A stretch of DNA of 64,000 nt from Paracoccus liaowanqingii (GTDB lineage: Bacteria; Pseudomonadota; Alphaproteobacteria; Rhodobacterales; Rhodobacteraceae), in NCBI RefSeq assembly GCF_004683865.2, contig NZ_CP040760.1:1-64000 (forward strand), given 5' to 3'. Both the position numbers and the translations under genes were made by a program. Position 1 is the first letter of the stretch; each line of letters begins with the position of its first letter. This document shows positions 1 to 8,992 of the stretch, piece after piece. Under the pieces are notes generated by a model, which was given only the letters and a program-made list of their open reading frames with translations, was not told the DNA's origin and made no database searches.

Positions 1-69
1 CGTGACGGCACCGGCCGGTCGCGGCCGCAGCCTGCGGCACGCGGCGGCCAGCCGATCCCGAGACGCTGA
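1..69 (+). other. possible 3' end of an upstream gene
   Basis: Frame 1 is open from the window edge to a TGA at 67-69 and encodes 22 Arg/Pro/Gly-rich residues. It could be the C-terminus of a gene that lies mostly outside the window. There is too little sequence to name it. Positions 70-132 hold only the leader of the next gene. Confidence 0.2.
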
Positions 70-132
70 TCGCTTTTCAAACCCACTTAGACGTCGACCT
101 ATCCCCAATCATTTCCCCTCAGGAGATCTTTC

Positions 133-612
133 ATGCGTCATCTGATCATGTTTGCCACTGCAACCGCCATCACCCTGTCGGGCGTGTCTCTGAGCCAGGC
201 ACAGCCACAGCCCAGAGCGACCGACGGCTGTCCGCGGGGCGAACAATCCTGCGCCCGGCCAGACGATGCCCGGGCGCCCGAGCGGCGCGGCAATGAACGA
301 GAGCAGCGTCCTGCACCACAGGCGAACCCGGCGCGACAGGACAATCGCCCCGCCCCGCAGGCGACCCCGCACAGGCAAGACACCCGTCCGGCGCCACAGG
401 CCGCTCCCCGCCGGCAGGATAACCGTCCACTGCCCCAGGCCGGCGCCATCGCCCAGAATGGGCAGCCGTTCCAGCGTGCCCCGGGAAGCCGCTTCAACGC
501 CCCGCCGCGCGGCCAGGAGTACCGGATCGTGAACGAGCATCTGGTGCTGGTCGACAGCAGGACACAGCGTATCGTGACCGTTCTCGGTCTGCTGAATAGC
601 TTGATGCGCTAG
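133..612 (+). CDS. RcnB-like periplasmic protein with Pro/Gln-rich repeats
   Basis: A 159-residue exported protein. Residues 1-23 form a Sec signal peptide ending SQAQ. The middle (about 59-110) is four tandem 13-residue units of the type RPAPQA-x3-RQDN, low in complexity and probably disordered. The last 37 residues (PPRGQEYRIVNEHLVLVD...) match the RcnB-type C-terminal module, a small beta domain common in proteobacterial periplasmic proteins. E. coli RcnB modulates Ni/Co export; metal binding here is not shown. The start has AGGAG nearby (CTCAGGAGATCTTTC-ATG). A second protein with the same C-terminal module is at 13483-13875 on the other strand. The gene stands alone, 187 bp before the RND operon. 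Confidence 0.7.
   Translation: MRHLIMFATATAITLSGVSLSQAQPQPRATDGCPRGEQSCARPDDARAPERRGNEREQRPAPQANPARQDNRPAPQATPHRQDTRPAPQAAPRRQDNRPLPQAGAIAQNGQPFQRAPGSRFNAPPRGQEYRIVNEHLVLVDSRTQRIVTVLGLLNSLMR
307..462 (+). repeat. four 39-bp coding tandem repeats
   Basis: Four in-frame 39-bp units inside the RcnB-like gene encode RPAPQA-N-PARQDN, RPAPQA-T-PHRQDT, RPAPQA-A-PRRQDN and a diverged RPLPQA-G-AIAQNG. The units differ by a few bases, so copy number could vary between strains by slippage. Confidence 0.7.
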
Positions 613-799
613 ATCGGATTTCTGGAAGAGCGCTTCTGATAGGCACCTCCGGCACATTCGCAGAGACGAGTGTGCCGTCCTGCATGCCCGAGATGCCCGA
701 TTGCGGGGTGCCGGGTGGTGGTGACGAGGTCTCAACCGACCCAACAATGACAGCCGCCCGCCCGAGCATCTGCGGGGCGAAGGACCAGGAACCCAGACC

Positions 800-2089
800 A
801 TGAGTAAAACCAGCCTTGTAACCGGCGCCGTCATGGCGGCCGCCATGCTCACCACCCTTTCGGCGGCTGCCCAAGGCCCGGGACAAATGCCGCCCAAGCA
901 GGTTGGCGTGGTCGAAGTCACCAGCCAGGAGGTTCCGCGACGGGTGACCCTCCCCGGTCGGGCAGTTGCCGCCTCCGAAACGGCGATCCGCCCCCGCGTG
1001 GGCGGCATCATCACCGAGATCCTGTATCGACCCGGCCAGCCGATCGAGGCGGGCACGGCAATGTTTCGCATCGAAGACCGAACCTATCAGGCCAACCTGG
1101 CCATTGCACAGGCGGAAGTCACCTCGGCCCGGGCGCAGGTCACGCAAGCGCAATCCTCGTTTGACCGCACCGAACAGCTGCAGGGATCAGGAACGACCCA
1201 GTCACAGGTCGAAGAAGCACGGGCCACGCTGGATCAGGCGCTGGCGGCTCAGCAATCGGCGGAGGCCGACCTGACCCTGGCGGAGGCCGATCTGGAATGG
1301 ACCACCGTGACCAGTCCGATCTCGGGCATTGCCAGCGTCTCGGACGTGTCGGTCGGCGACTTGGTGACCGCAGGGCAATCGGATGCGATGGCGACGGTCA
1401 CCCAGCTGGATCCGATCGAGGTCGACATGTATGAGCCCTCCTCGCGAATTCTCAGTGTGCTGGACGACATCAACGACGGCAGCCTGCGCATGAATGACCA
1501 GCTGAACGCGACGTTGACGCTGGAAAACGGTCGCGAATATCAGGCGGTGGGCAAACTGGTGGCGCCGGGGGTGACGGTCTCGACCTCCACGGGGTCGATC
1601 GACACCCGGTTCCGGTTCGATAATCCCGACAATCTGCTGCTGCCGGGCATGTTCCTGCGCGGTCAGATCGAGCTGGGAATGACATCGGCCATCCTGGTGT
1701 CACAATCGGCAGCCAGTCGGGACAAGATCGGCACTCTTTCAGCCTGGGTCGTCGTGGATGGTACGATTGCGCAACGTCAGCTGACCGAGGAAGGCACCTA
1801 TCAGCACCAGTGGATCGTCACCGGGGGGCTGGAAGATGGCGACATGCTGGTGGTCGACGGGCTGGCAGGTCTGGCCGATGGGATGGACGTGATCAGTGTT
1901 CCGGTCTCTTTCGATGACACGGGTGTGGTGCGCGAAGCGGAGCCTGCAGGGGGCGCAGCTGCAGGCGTCCCTCCTACTGGAGCACAGGCCGGAGGGGCAG
2001 CAGCACCTGCCTCGGACGCGCCTGCCGACAATGCAACCCCCGGGGGGACGCCGACCGGGGCGCCCGCCGACGCGCCCGCGACGGAGTAA
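800..2089 (+). CDS. RND efflux periplasmic adaptor (AcrA/MexA family)
   Basis: Membrane-fusion protein of a tripartite multidrug pump; it links the inner-membrane RND transporter to the outer-membrane channel. The 429 residues start with a Sec signal peptide (to about residue 25, LSAAAQG); no lipobox is seen, unlike many AcrA proteins. Next come a lipoyl/biotinyl-like half (RVGGIITEILYRPGQPIEAG), an alpha-helical hairpin (AIAQAEVTSARAQ...), the second lipoyl half and beta-barrel/MP domains. The last 50 residues are an unusual Ala/Gly/Pro-rich tail. The pump gene starts 7 bp after the stop. No regulator is adjacent. Confidence 0.92.
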   Translation: MSKTSLVTGAVMAAAMLTTLSAAAQGPGQMPPKQVGVVEVTSQEVPRRVTLPGRAVAASETAIRPRVGGIITEILYRPGQPIEAGTAMFRIEDRTYQANLAIAQAEVTSARAQVTQAQSSFDRTEQLQGSGTTQSQVEEARATLDQALAAQQSAEADLTLAEADLEWTTVTSPISGIASVSDVSVGDLVTAGQSDAMATVTQLDPIEVDMYEPSSRILSVLDDINDGSLRMNDQLNATLTLENGREYQAVGKLVAPGVTVSTSTGSIDTRFRFDNPDNLLLPGMFLRGQIELGMTSAILVSQSAASRDKIGTLSAWVVVDGTIAQRQLTEEGTYQHQWIVTGGLEDGDMLVVDGLAGLADGMDVISVPVSFDDTGVVREAEPAGGAAAGVPPTGAQAGGAAAPASDAPADNATPGGTPTGAPADAPATE

Positions 2090-2095
2090 CCCACC

Positions 2096-5000
2096 ATGGC
2101 CCGTTTCTTCATTCATCGCCCGGTCTTTGCCTGGGTGATCGCCATCGTGACCATGCTTGTCGGTGCGCTTGGCTTGAACAGCCTTGCCATCGAGCAATAT
2201 CCCCAGATCGCACCGACCACGGTCAACGTCAGTGCATCCTATAACGGCGCCTCGGCGGAAATCGTGGAGACTTCGGTGACCACGGTGATCGAGGATGCGA
2301 TGACCGGTCTGGACGGGCTGATCTACATGACCTCGAACTCGACGCCGGGATCGGCCTCGGTCTCGCTGACCTTCGACGACACGGTGGATGCCGACATCGC
2401 GCAGGTGCAGGTGCAGAACAACGTGCAACTGGTCACCTCACAACTGCCCGACGTTGTCCAGCAGCAGGGTGTGCAGGTGTCGCGTTCGACCAGCTCCATT
2501 CTTCTGATCGGTGCCCTCACCTCTCCGGACGACAGCTATTCCACGGTCCAACTGGGTGATCTGTTTGCCCAGCTGATCGAGGAACCCGTCAAACGCACCC
2601 CTGGCGTCGGCTCGATCAACGCCTTCGGATCGGGCTATGCAATGCGGATCTGGATGGATCCGATGAAGATGACCCAGTACCAGGTCACCCCCGCCGATGT
2701 GACGGCAGCGGTCGAGGCACAAAATACCAACGTCACAGTTGGCGATCTGGGCGCGCAACCTGCGGCCGAAGGCCAGCGGCTAACGGTGTCGATCTCGGCG
2801 CAATCGCAGCTCACAACGGTAGATGAATTCGAAAGCATCTTGCTGCGTGTCGACGCCGACGGTTCCACGGTCTTTCTGGGCGACGTGGCCCGGATCGAGA
2901 TCGGCCAGGAAAGCTATGGCGGCGCCGCGCGCTACAATGGAAACGCAGCGGCAGGCTTCTCGGTGAACCTGGCCACGGGGGCCAATGCGGTCGACACAGC
3001 CGAGGCGGTGCGCGAGACGATCGCCAGCATCGTGAACGCCCTGCCTGCCGGGGTCGACATGGTCTACCCCTATGACACGTCGCCTTTCGTCGAGGAATCC
3101 ATCTCTCAAGTCTATCACACCCTGGCCGAGGCCGTGGTGCTGGTGTTCCTGGTGATCCTGATCTTCCTGCAAAGCTGGCGGGCGACGATCATCCCGGTCG
3201 TGGCGATCCCTGTCGTGCTTCTCGGCACTTTTGCGGTGCTGGCGGTCGCGGGCTATACGATCAACACGCTGACTATGTTCGCCCTCGTTCTGGCCATCGG
3301 CCTGCTGGTCGACGACGCCATCGTCGTGGTGGAAAACGTCGAGCGGGTGATGGAGGAAGAGGGCTTAGGCCCCGTCGAGGCCACCGAGAAGAGCATGGGC
3401 GAGATCACCTCAGCCCTGATCGGCATCGTGCTGGTGCTGGTTGCCGTCTTCCTTCCGATGGCCTTCATGAGCGGGGCAACCGGGGTGATCTACCGGCAAT
3501 TCTCGGTCACCATCATCACCGCGATGGTGCTGTCCCTGGGCGTCGCCGTCATCCTGACGCCCGCCATGTGTGCCAGCCTTCTCAGGCCGCGCAAGCACGG
3601 CCAAGGCGGCATCGCGCCGGCGCGCTGGTTCAACCGCAATCTGGACCGGGTCAACACCGGCTATGTCGCCGTGGTCACCCGGATGGTCAAGCGTCCGCTG
3701 CGCATGCTGCTGGTGCTGGTCGTCATCGGCTTCGGTGTTCTGACCCTGTTCGACCGCCTGCCGGGATCCTTCCTGCCCAATGAAGACCAGGGCGTGGCGA
3801 TGATCATCATCCAGGGCCCCGATGGATCGACCACTCAGCAAACCCAGGCTCTGGTCGAAAAAGTGGAAGATTACATGCTGACGCAGGAGTCCGAAACGGT
3901 CGAATCGGTCTTTGCCGCGCTTGGCTTCAGCTTCGGCGGGACCAGCCAAAGCAATGCCATGGTTTTCGTCAAGCTGCGCGATTACGACGACCGCGAGGGT
4001 CTGGACGTCGCCGCGCTGGTGGGCCGCGCGAACGGCCATTTCTTCACCACCAACCGGCAGGGCAACATCTTCGTGCTGCAGCCGCCGGCCATCCAGGGCA
4101 TGGGCACCTCGGAAGGCTTCACCATGTATCTGGTCGATCAGGGCGGCGCGGGACAAGAGGAGTTGGCCGCGGCCGCAGACCAGCTTGTGGCCACCGCTCA
4201 AGCCGATGGTCGGGTGACCGGGCTGCGTGGCAACGAGGCCGCGACCCAGACAGCCCTGCAGCTGGACATCGACCAGCAGAAGGCTGCCGCCTTCGGCCTG
4301 TCCATCGACGAGGTCAACGCCATGTTGTCGGTGATCTTCGCCGGGCGCGACGTGAACGACTTTGCCCTGGGCACCGACCTGCGCCCGGTGATCGTGCAGG
4401 GCGAGGCCGAGACCCGGTCCCAGCCCGAGGATATCAACCGATGGTATGCCCGCAACGATCAGGGCGAGATGGTGTCCTTTGGCGCCTTCTCCAGCCAGAG
4501 TTGGCAACAAGAGCCACAGGCCGTTGCCCGCTATGGCGGAACAGGGGCGATGGAGTTGAGCGGCTCTGCCGCAGCGGGTGTGTCCTCCGGGGCAGCCATG
4601 GACGCCATGGAAGAAATGGTGGGCGAGCTGGACGGTGGTTATGGCACCGCCTGGACAGGCCTGTCCTATCAGGAGCGCCTGTCGGGCAGCCAGGCCCCGC
4701 TGCTGTTCTCGCTGTCGGCGCTGGTCGTGTTTCTTGCCTTGGCGGCGCTCTACGAAAGCTGGGCCGTGCCGCTGGCAGTCATGCTCACCGTGCCGGTGGG
4801 GGTCTTGGGGGCACTCGCGGCCGCGCTGTGGTTCGGGCAGCTGAACGACGTCTACTTCAAGGTGGGCTTGCTGACGACGATCGGGCTTGCGGCCCGCAAC
4901 GCCATCCTGATCGTCGAATTCGCCCAGGCACAGGTCCACGACGGAAAATCAGTCGTCGAGGCCGCCCTGATCGCGGCCCGCCAGCGGCTGCGCCCGATCC

Positions 5001-5206
5001 TGATGACCGCCTTCTCGTTCATGCTGGGGGTGATGCCACTGGCCATCGCAACCGGCGCCGGGGCCGGGGCCCAGAACTCGATTGGCATCGGTGTGCTGGG
5101 AGGCATGACCTTGTCGGTCGTCGTCGGCATCTTTCTGGTGCCCGCATTTTATGTTGCCGTTCTGAAGCTGCGCGCACTGCTGACACGAAAGGAAATGAAC
5201 TCGTGA
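2096..5206 (+). CDS. RND multidrug efflux pump, inner-membrane subunit (AcrB/MexB, HAE1)
   Basis: Proton-driven drug exporter of 1036 residues, the normal HAE1 length. It starts MARFFIHRPVFAWV, the classic N-terminus with TM1. The proton-relay Asp pair is at residues 406-407 (LVDDAIVVVENVERVM in TM4), matching AcrB D407/D408. Two large periplasmic loops and twelve TM segments are apparent, with TM11-12 near TIGLAARNAILIVEFA. It lies between adaptor and outer-membrane genes, and its stop overlaps the GTG start of the outer-membrane gene (GTGA). Substrates cannot be inferred. Confidence 0.96.
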   Translation: MARFFIHRPVFAWVIAIVTMLVGALGLNSLAIEQYPQIAPTTVNVSASYNGASAEIVETSVTTVIEDAMTGLDGLIYMTSNSTPGSASVSLTFDDTVDADIAQVQVQNNVQLVTSQLPDVVQQQGVQVSRSTSSILLIGALTSPDDSYSTVQLGDLFAQLIEEPVKRTPGVGSINAFGSGYAMRIWMDPMKMTQYQVTPADVTAAVEAQNTNVTVGDLGAQPAAEGQRLTVSISAQSQLTTVDEFESILLRVDADGSTVFLGDVARIEIGQESYGGAARYNGNAAAGFSVNLATGANAVDTAEAVRETIASIVNALPAGVDMVYPYDTSPFVEESISQVYHTLAEAVVLVFLVILIFLQSWRATIIPVVAIPVVLLGTFAVLAVAGYTINTLTMFALVLAIGLLVDDAIVVVENVERVMEEEGLGPVEATEKSMGEITSALIGIVLVLVAVFLPMAFMSGATGVIYRQFSVTIITAMVLSLGVAVILTPAMCASLLRPRKHGQGGIAPARWFNRNLDRVNTGYVAVVTRMVKRPLRMLLVLVVIGFGVLTLFDRLPGSFLPNEDQGVAMIIIQGPDGSTTQQTQALVEKVEDYMLTQESETVESVFAALGFSFGGTSQSNAMVFVKLRDYDDREGLDVAALVGRANGHFFTTNRQGNIFVLQPPAIQGMGTSEGFTMYLVDQGGAGQEELAAAADQLVATAQADGRVTGLRGNEAATQTALQLDIDQQKAAAFGLSIDEVNAMLSVIFAGRDVNDFALGTDLRPVIVQGEAETRSQPEDINRWYARNDQGEMVSFGAFSSQSWQQEPQAVARYGGTGAMELSGSAAAGVSSGAAMDAMEEMVGELDGGYGTAWTGLSYQERLSGSQAPLLFSLSALVVFLALAALYESWAVPLAVMLTVPVGVLGALAAALWFGQLNDVYFKVGLLTTIGLAARNAILIVEFAQAQVHDGKSVVEAALIAARQRLRPILMTAFSFMLGVMPLAIATGAGAGAQNSIGIGVLGGMTLSVVVGIFLVPAFYVAVLKLRALLTRKEMNS

Positions 5207-6588
5207 CCTTCCTCTATTCTCCCCGAGGCGTCTTGTCGCTGACCGCCCTCATGATGATCACAGCCTGCGCGGCTGTAGGGCCGAACCCGTCCGACCTGCC
5301 AGAGACCCGTGTTCAGGCCGCTTTTGACGAAGGGGCCTCCGGCACGGTCGGTGTGGTGGGCGCCAATGCCTTCTGGTCGGGCTATCAGGATCGTACTCTG
5401 TCCCGGCTGATCGCAGGTGGCCTGGAGACCAGCCTCGACATCATTCAAGCCAATGAACGCATCCGCGCTGCCGCCGCCGACTTGCAGGGAACCCAACCTC
5501 TCGCCGCCCAGATCACCGGCGACTCCGCCTCTGCAAGTCGTGTGCGATCAGGAGGGGAAGACCAGGCCACCGGCTACACGAGCAACTCCAGCCTATCGGC
5601 CGGCTTCGTCTTCGACTTGTTCGGCGGCGCCCGGCGGGCACGTGAAGGTGCCAGTGCGGCCTATGCCTCGGCTGAGGCGGAAGTGCAGGTCACGCGACTG
5701 GCTTGGCTGGCCGAAGTCATCAACGCCTATTCCGACGCCCGCTTTAATCAACAGGCCCTGGCTCTGACGCGTGAAACGATCCGCGCCAGGGAAGGCACCT
5801 TGGAGGTGACGCGCAACATGCTGTCCCTGGGTCTGGCGACCGATTACGACATCGCCCAAACGGAGGCGCTGCTCCAAACAGCACAGGCTGATCTGCCCAG
5901 CTACGAGGCGCAGTTCAATGCCCAGGTCTATCGCCTGTCCACCCTGCTGAACCTTCAGGCCGGACCGCTGATGGCGCAGATGCAGGCCGGATCGGGGGCG
6001 TTGCGCATCCCGCCGGGTCCCGGCACCGGCGTGCCCGCCGATCTGCTGCGCAACCGCCCCGATGTTCGCGCAGCCCAGCAGGATCTGGCACAGGCCCTGG
6101 CCGAGGTCGGTGTGGCCACAGCGGACATGCTGCCCTCGCTGTCGCTGTCGGGCACGGTCAGTGACTCCGGCGGTACGCAGGGCTGGAGCTTTGGCCCACG
6201 CCTGTCCTTGCCGGTGGCGGGGCAGGGCGTGCTGGCCGCGACCCGCACCCGCCGCCTGTCCGAGGCGCGGTCCGCCGATCTGGCATGGCGCGCGTCTGTC
6301 GCGGCAGCGGTTGAGGACGTGCAGACCAGCCAGTCGAACCTGCGCCGGTTGCGCCAGCGAGTCACCGCGCTGGACGAGGCCGCAACCTCCTATGACCGGG
6401 CCTATGATCTGGCGAGGACCAACTTCGAGGCTGGCGCTCTCCCCTTGGTCGACCTGCTCGATGCCGACCGCCAGCGGGCATCGGCACGGTTGCAGGCCGC
6501 CTCGGCGCGCAATGATGCGGCCGCCGAATGGGCAGCGCTGCAGATCGCCACGGGCGCGGGCGCAGCGGTCGCGCGCATCGCCGACTGA
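5203..6588 (+). CDS. RND efflux outer-membrane lipoprotein (OprM/NodT family)
   Basis: Outer-membrane factor completing the tripartite pump, 461 residues from the GTG at 5203. The reading frame is open far upstream (to 4441), but the start is fixed by the 4-bp GTGA overlap with the pump stop and by the signal peptide: a hydrophobic core followed by a lipobox, ITAC, at about residue 24. The body has the two OEP repeats with long helices (ALTRETIRAREG..., DYDIAQTEALLQTAQAD; LLRNRPDVRAAQQDLAQA, the last being the typical NRPDV motif). It is co-transcribed with the two preceding genes by spacing. Confidence 0.92.
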   Translation: MTFLYSPRGVLSLTALMMITACAAVGPNPSDLPETRVQAAFDEGASGTVGVVGANAFWSGYQDRTLSRLIAGGLETSLDIIQANERIRAAAADLQGTQPLAAQITGDSASASRVRSGGEDQATGYTSNSSLSAGFVFDLFGGARRAREGASAAYASAEAEVQVTRLAWLAEVINAYSDARFNQQALALTRETIRAREGTLEVTRNMLSLGLATDYDIAQTEALLQTAQADLPSYEAQFNAQVYRLSTLLNLQAGPLMAQMQAGSGALRIPPGPGTGVPADLLRNRPDVRAAQQDLAQALAEVGVATADMLPSLSLSGTVSDSGGTQGWSFGPRLSLPVAGQGVLAATRTRRLSEARSADLAWRASVAAAVEDVQTSQSNLRRLRQRVTALDEAATSYDRAYDLARTNFEAGALPLVDLLDADRQRASARLQAASARNDAAAEWAALQIATGAGAAVARIAD

Positions 6589-6603
6589 CATTCTTGCGCG
6601 ATT

Positions 6604-6644
6604 GACCGGCCATCATCCCCCGGTCTGAAACACCAGATTTTTTT
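6604..6644 (+). terminator. weak terminator-like signal after the RND operon
   Basis: A short inverted repeat GACCGG/CCGGTC (6604-6609, 6620-6625) is followed 11 nt later by a run of eight T. The stem is short and not adjacent to the T run, so termination is possible but weakly supported. Confidence 0.3.
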
Positions 6645-6681
6645 GGAACACATGCTCCTGCATAGGGGTAGGAGAGACGCA

Positions 6682-7794
6682 GTGAGATATATATCCAAGG
6701 CAGCGACCCGCGCAGGTCTGCTGATCATCGTCGCGGGATTTCTGTCGGCCTGTTCCCCGGCCGGCTCCGGCCCGAACAGGACGCAAGTCCTGAGCGGCGC
6801 CGTCGAAAACGGTGGGAACGCTCACATCATTCACGTCAATAACCACGTCACCCGAGCAACGGCTGTCGCCACGGGTTACGGGTTTTCGAATGATTTTCGC
6901 AATGTCGGCACACTGGGTGCGGATCAGATCCGCGCCGGCGACATGCTGGGGCTCTCCATCTGGGAGAACGTCGACCAAGGTGTGCTGACCTCGGCAGGAG
7001 CACGGTCATCGGCGTTGACCCAGGTTCAGGTCGACAGTGATGGATATGTGTTCGTTCCCTATGCCGGCCGTCTTCTCGCGGCTGGCAAGACCCCAGACCA
7101 ATTTCGTGACCTTGTCACCCAACGTCTCGGCGCCCAAACGCCCGACCCTCAGGTCACTGTTCAGCGCGTCGCCGGCGATGGGGCCACGGTATCGGTCATG
7201 GGTCGGGTCGGGGGCCAAGGTGTCTATCCGATCGAGCGGCCGACGCGGACGCTTTCCACGATGCTCGCCCGCGCGGGGGGCGTGATCGTCGAACCGGACG
7301 TGGCGACTGTCACCGTGAAACGCGGTGCTGACAGCGGCAAGATCTGGCTCGAAGACCTTTATGGAAGCCCTGACAATGACATCGTACTTCAGGCGGGCGA
7401 CCTTATTGTCGTCGACGAAGATGTCCGCAGCTTCATCGCGCTCGGCGCAGTCGGGGGTCAGACCCGGGTTCCTCTCGGAAACAAGGTGATCAGCGCTCTC
7501 GAAGCCGTTGCAATGGTGGGTGGCCTTGATTCGGAGCTTGCCGATCCGGCCGGTGTCTTCATCCTGCGCAATGAACCTCAAGCGGTTGCTGGCCGGGTTC
7601 TGGGAAAGCCGATCACCGGAAGTCAGCGTTTCGTCTACCTTCTCGATCTGACACGCCCGAACGGCCTGTTTCTGGCCCGGAACTTCGGCATCCGCGACGA
7701 TGACATTGTCTATGTCACCAACGCTGCCCAGTGGCAGAGGCCCCTCGGCGCATTGATCGGAGCAGCCTCCACGATCTCGTCGTTGAGTGACTGA
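6682..7794 (+). CDS. polysaccharide export outer-membrane lipoprotein (Wza/KpsD family)
   Basis: A channel-type lipoprotein for export of capsule or exopolysaccharide. The GTG at 6682 is chosen because GTAGGAGAG sits 7-8 nt upstream and the product then starts with a clean lipoprotein signal (RYISKAATRAGLLIIVAGFLSAC, lipobox LSAC). A TTG at 6643 would add 13 residues with no RBS. The 370 residues contain a Poly_export domain (LGADQIRAGDMLGLSIWE...VDSDGYVFVPYAGRLLAAG) and SLBB-like repeats (VSVMGRVGGQGVYPI; ALGAVGGQTRVPL). No glycosyltransferase, ABC exporter or Wzc-like gene is nearby, so this is an orphan of an export locus. Confidence 0.9.
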   Translation: MRYISKAATRAGLLIIVAGFLSACSPAGSGPNRTQVLSGAVENGGNAHIIHVNNHVTRATAVATGYGFSNDFRNVGTLGADQIRAGDMLGLSIWENVDQGVLTSAGARSSALTQVQVDSDGYVFVPYAGRLLAAGKTPDQFRDLVTQRLGAQTPDPQVTVQRVAGDGATVSVMGRVGGQGVYPIERPTRTLSTMLARAGGVIVEPDVATVTVKRGADSGKIWLEDLYGSPDNDIVLQAGDLIVVDEDVRSFIALGAVGGQTRVPLGNKVISALEAVAMVGGLDSELADPAGVFILRNEPQAVAGRVLGKPITGSQRFVYLLDLTRPNGLFLARNFGIRDDDIVYVTNAAQWQRPLGALIGAASTISSLSD

Positions 7795-7801
7795 GGACGT
7801 C

Positions 7802-7933
7802 ATGGCAGTTCGGATATCGACAAGACATGCGGCGGCGGAGGCTCATGTGCACCGAAAGCTTGCTGAAATATTGGCGCCAATCATCCCGAAGTGCCCAGGA
7901 CTTGAGGCCTTTCGGTTGTCTCAAGAACCCTGA
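7802..7933 (+). CDS. 43-residue ORF after the export lipoprotein
   Basis: The frame starts ATG seven bases after the export gene stop, with TGAGGA overlapping that stop as a good RBS. It encodes 43 residues (MAVRISTRHAAAEAHVHRKL...). It may be a translated small protein or the 5' stub of a deleted export-operon gene. No family was recognised. Confidence 0.3.
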   Translation: MAVRISTRHAAAEAHVHRKLAEILAPIIPKCPGLEAFRLSQEP

Positions 7934-8148
7934 TGCGGCGAGGTGCTGGTTCGGAGGAGCAGGGCCCGACCCGCGTCATGGGGATTGCGCAGAAGGCTCA
8001 AAGCGCGGTGGAGAAGGCGGGTCAGGCTATGAATATGTCAGATCGCCTAAAATCACGTTTCTCCAAAGATGCACGCGTCAAACGGGGCAGTGACGATAAT
8101 GGCGGCCTTTACTCATTCGAGCGCTTTCGTGGATCAAACTTTCGCGGC
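7934..8148. other. stretch with no supported gene
   Basis: Between the 43-residue ORF and the TetR regulator. Open frames of 88-94 codons cross it, but none has a convincing RBS or a recognisable product. One frame (7933-8217) contains a plausible helical piece (MGIAQKAQSAVEKAGQAM), possibly from a decayed gene. Confidence 0.3.
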
Positions 8149-8167
8149 GTAAAACGGCGGTTTTTAC
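8149..8167. promoter_or_regulatory. inverted repeat upstream of TetR gene, candidate operator
   Basis: Arms GTAAAA (8149-8154) and TTTTAC (8162-8167) flank a 7-base centre, 46 bp before the TetR start. TetR proteins usually repress themselves from such palindromes. Only the symmetry is seen; binding is inferred. Confidence 0.3.
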
Positions 8168-8213
8168 CCATTTTTCGCGCGTGGTGCGCTTACAGATTGG
8201 AGGCTCTTATCCA

Positions 8214-8795
8214 ATGACTGCGACCTTACGAGAACGCCGGCGGCTCCAGACCATCCGAGAAATCCAGCTGGCCGCGCTTCGATTATGCTTGAGCGTTGGT
8301 TATGCCAACGTGACGACAGATTTGATTGCTGCGGAGGCGGGCATAAGTCCACGCACCTTCTTTAACTATTACCCGAATAAGCAGGCGGCAATCCTCGGTG
8401 AAACCCCGGAACTGGGTTGCGTCTGTATCAGGTGGCCGCGTCTCTTAGACGGGTCTCTGACCACTGATCTTGCGCGCCTTGTCGGCTCAATCTTGGGGCA
8501 AATGCACCTCGACAGGGACGTCGTGTGCATGGTCGAGGAGATCTGCCATGACACGCCAGAGCTGTCAGCGCTCATTGATAATTCGATGAACACTATCGCG
8601 CTCATTATCGGTCAGCTTCTGGAACAAAGGCTCGGTCCGGAGCGCCGATCTGAGGCGATGCTGGTCGCACAGCTGACAACGGGCGCGCTTTCAAGGTCAA
8701 TTCGGGTATGGGCTGCCGACGAAGCGATGACCCTGAAAGATATTTCGCAGATGGTTGAGCATATGCTCGCTCACGTCGGAGATTTGCTGCGGTAA
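8214..8795 (+). CDS. TetR/AcrR-family transcriptional regulator
   Basis: A 193-residue repressor-type protein. The N-terminal helix-turn-helix (about residues 10-55) is typical: ALRLCLSVGYANVTTDLIAAEAGISPRTFFNYYPNKQAAI. The C-terminal ligand domain is not diagnostic. ATG 8214 follows GGAGG by 10 nt; an upstream in-frame GTG (8181) would add 11 residues of non-conserved sequence. Its target could be itself, the phospholipase-D-like gene downstream, or the distant RND operon, which has no local regulator. Confidence 0.88.
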   Translation: MTATLRERRRLQTIREIQLAALRLCLSVGYANVTTDLIAAEAGISPRTFFNYYPNKQAAILGETPELGCVCIRWPRLLDGSLTTDLARLVGSILGQMHLDRDVVCMVEEICHDTPELSALIDNSMNTIALIIGQLLEQRLGPERRSEAMLVAQLTTGALSRSIRVWAADEAMTLKDISQMVEHMLAHVGDLLR

Positions 8796-8992
8796 CTGAA
8801 CGCCTGTATTTACAGCGTTTATGCCGATCCTGAGAGGCCGCACCCTCGACATAATCGCGCCTTGGGGCGCGTTAGCGGGCAGACGTAAAAGCTGCTCTTT
8901 GTGTGTGCTTATCTGAACCCATTAATATTATTCTGCCCCCGGGCAGACAATCACGGATGCTGATTGTGGCAAATAACCCGTAGAAGGCGGTT

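Noticed and set aside
3410..4939. 509-codon minus-strand frame opposite the RND pump
   Set aside because: Antisense shadow of the conserved pump gene; the product is His/Gln/Arg-rich nonsense with no motifs.
4441..5202. N-terminal extension of the outer-membrane efflux gene
   Set aside because: Lies inside the pump gene; the lipoprotein signal peptide and GTGA coupling fix the start at 5203.
8856..8871. CGCGCC-TTGG-GGCGCG hairpin as a terminator of the TetR gene
   Set aside because: Six-bp stem without a T tract, 60 bp after the stop; too weak to call.
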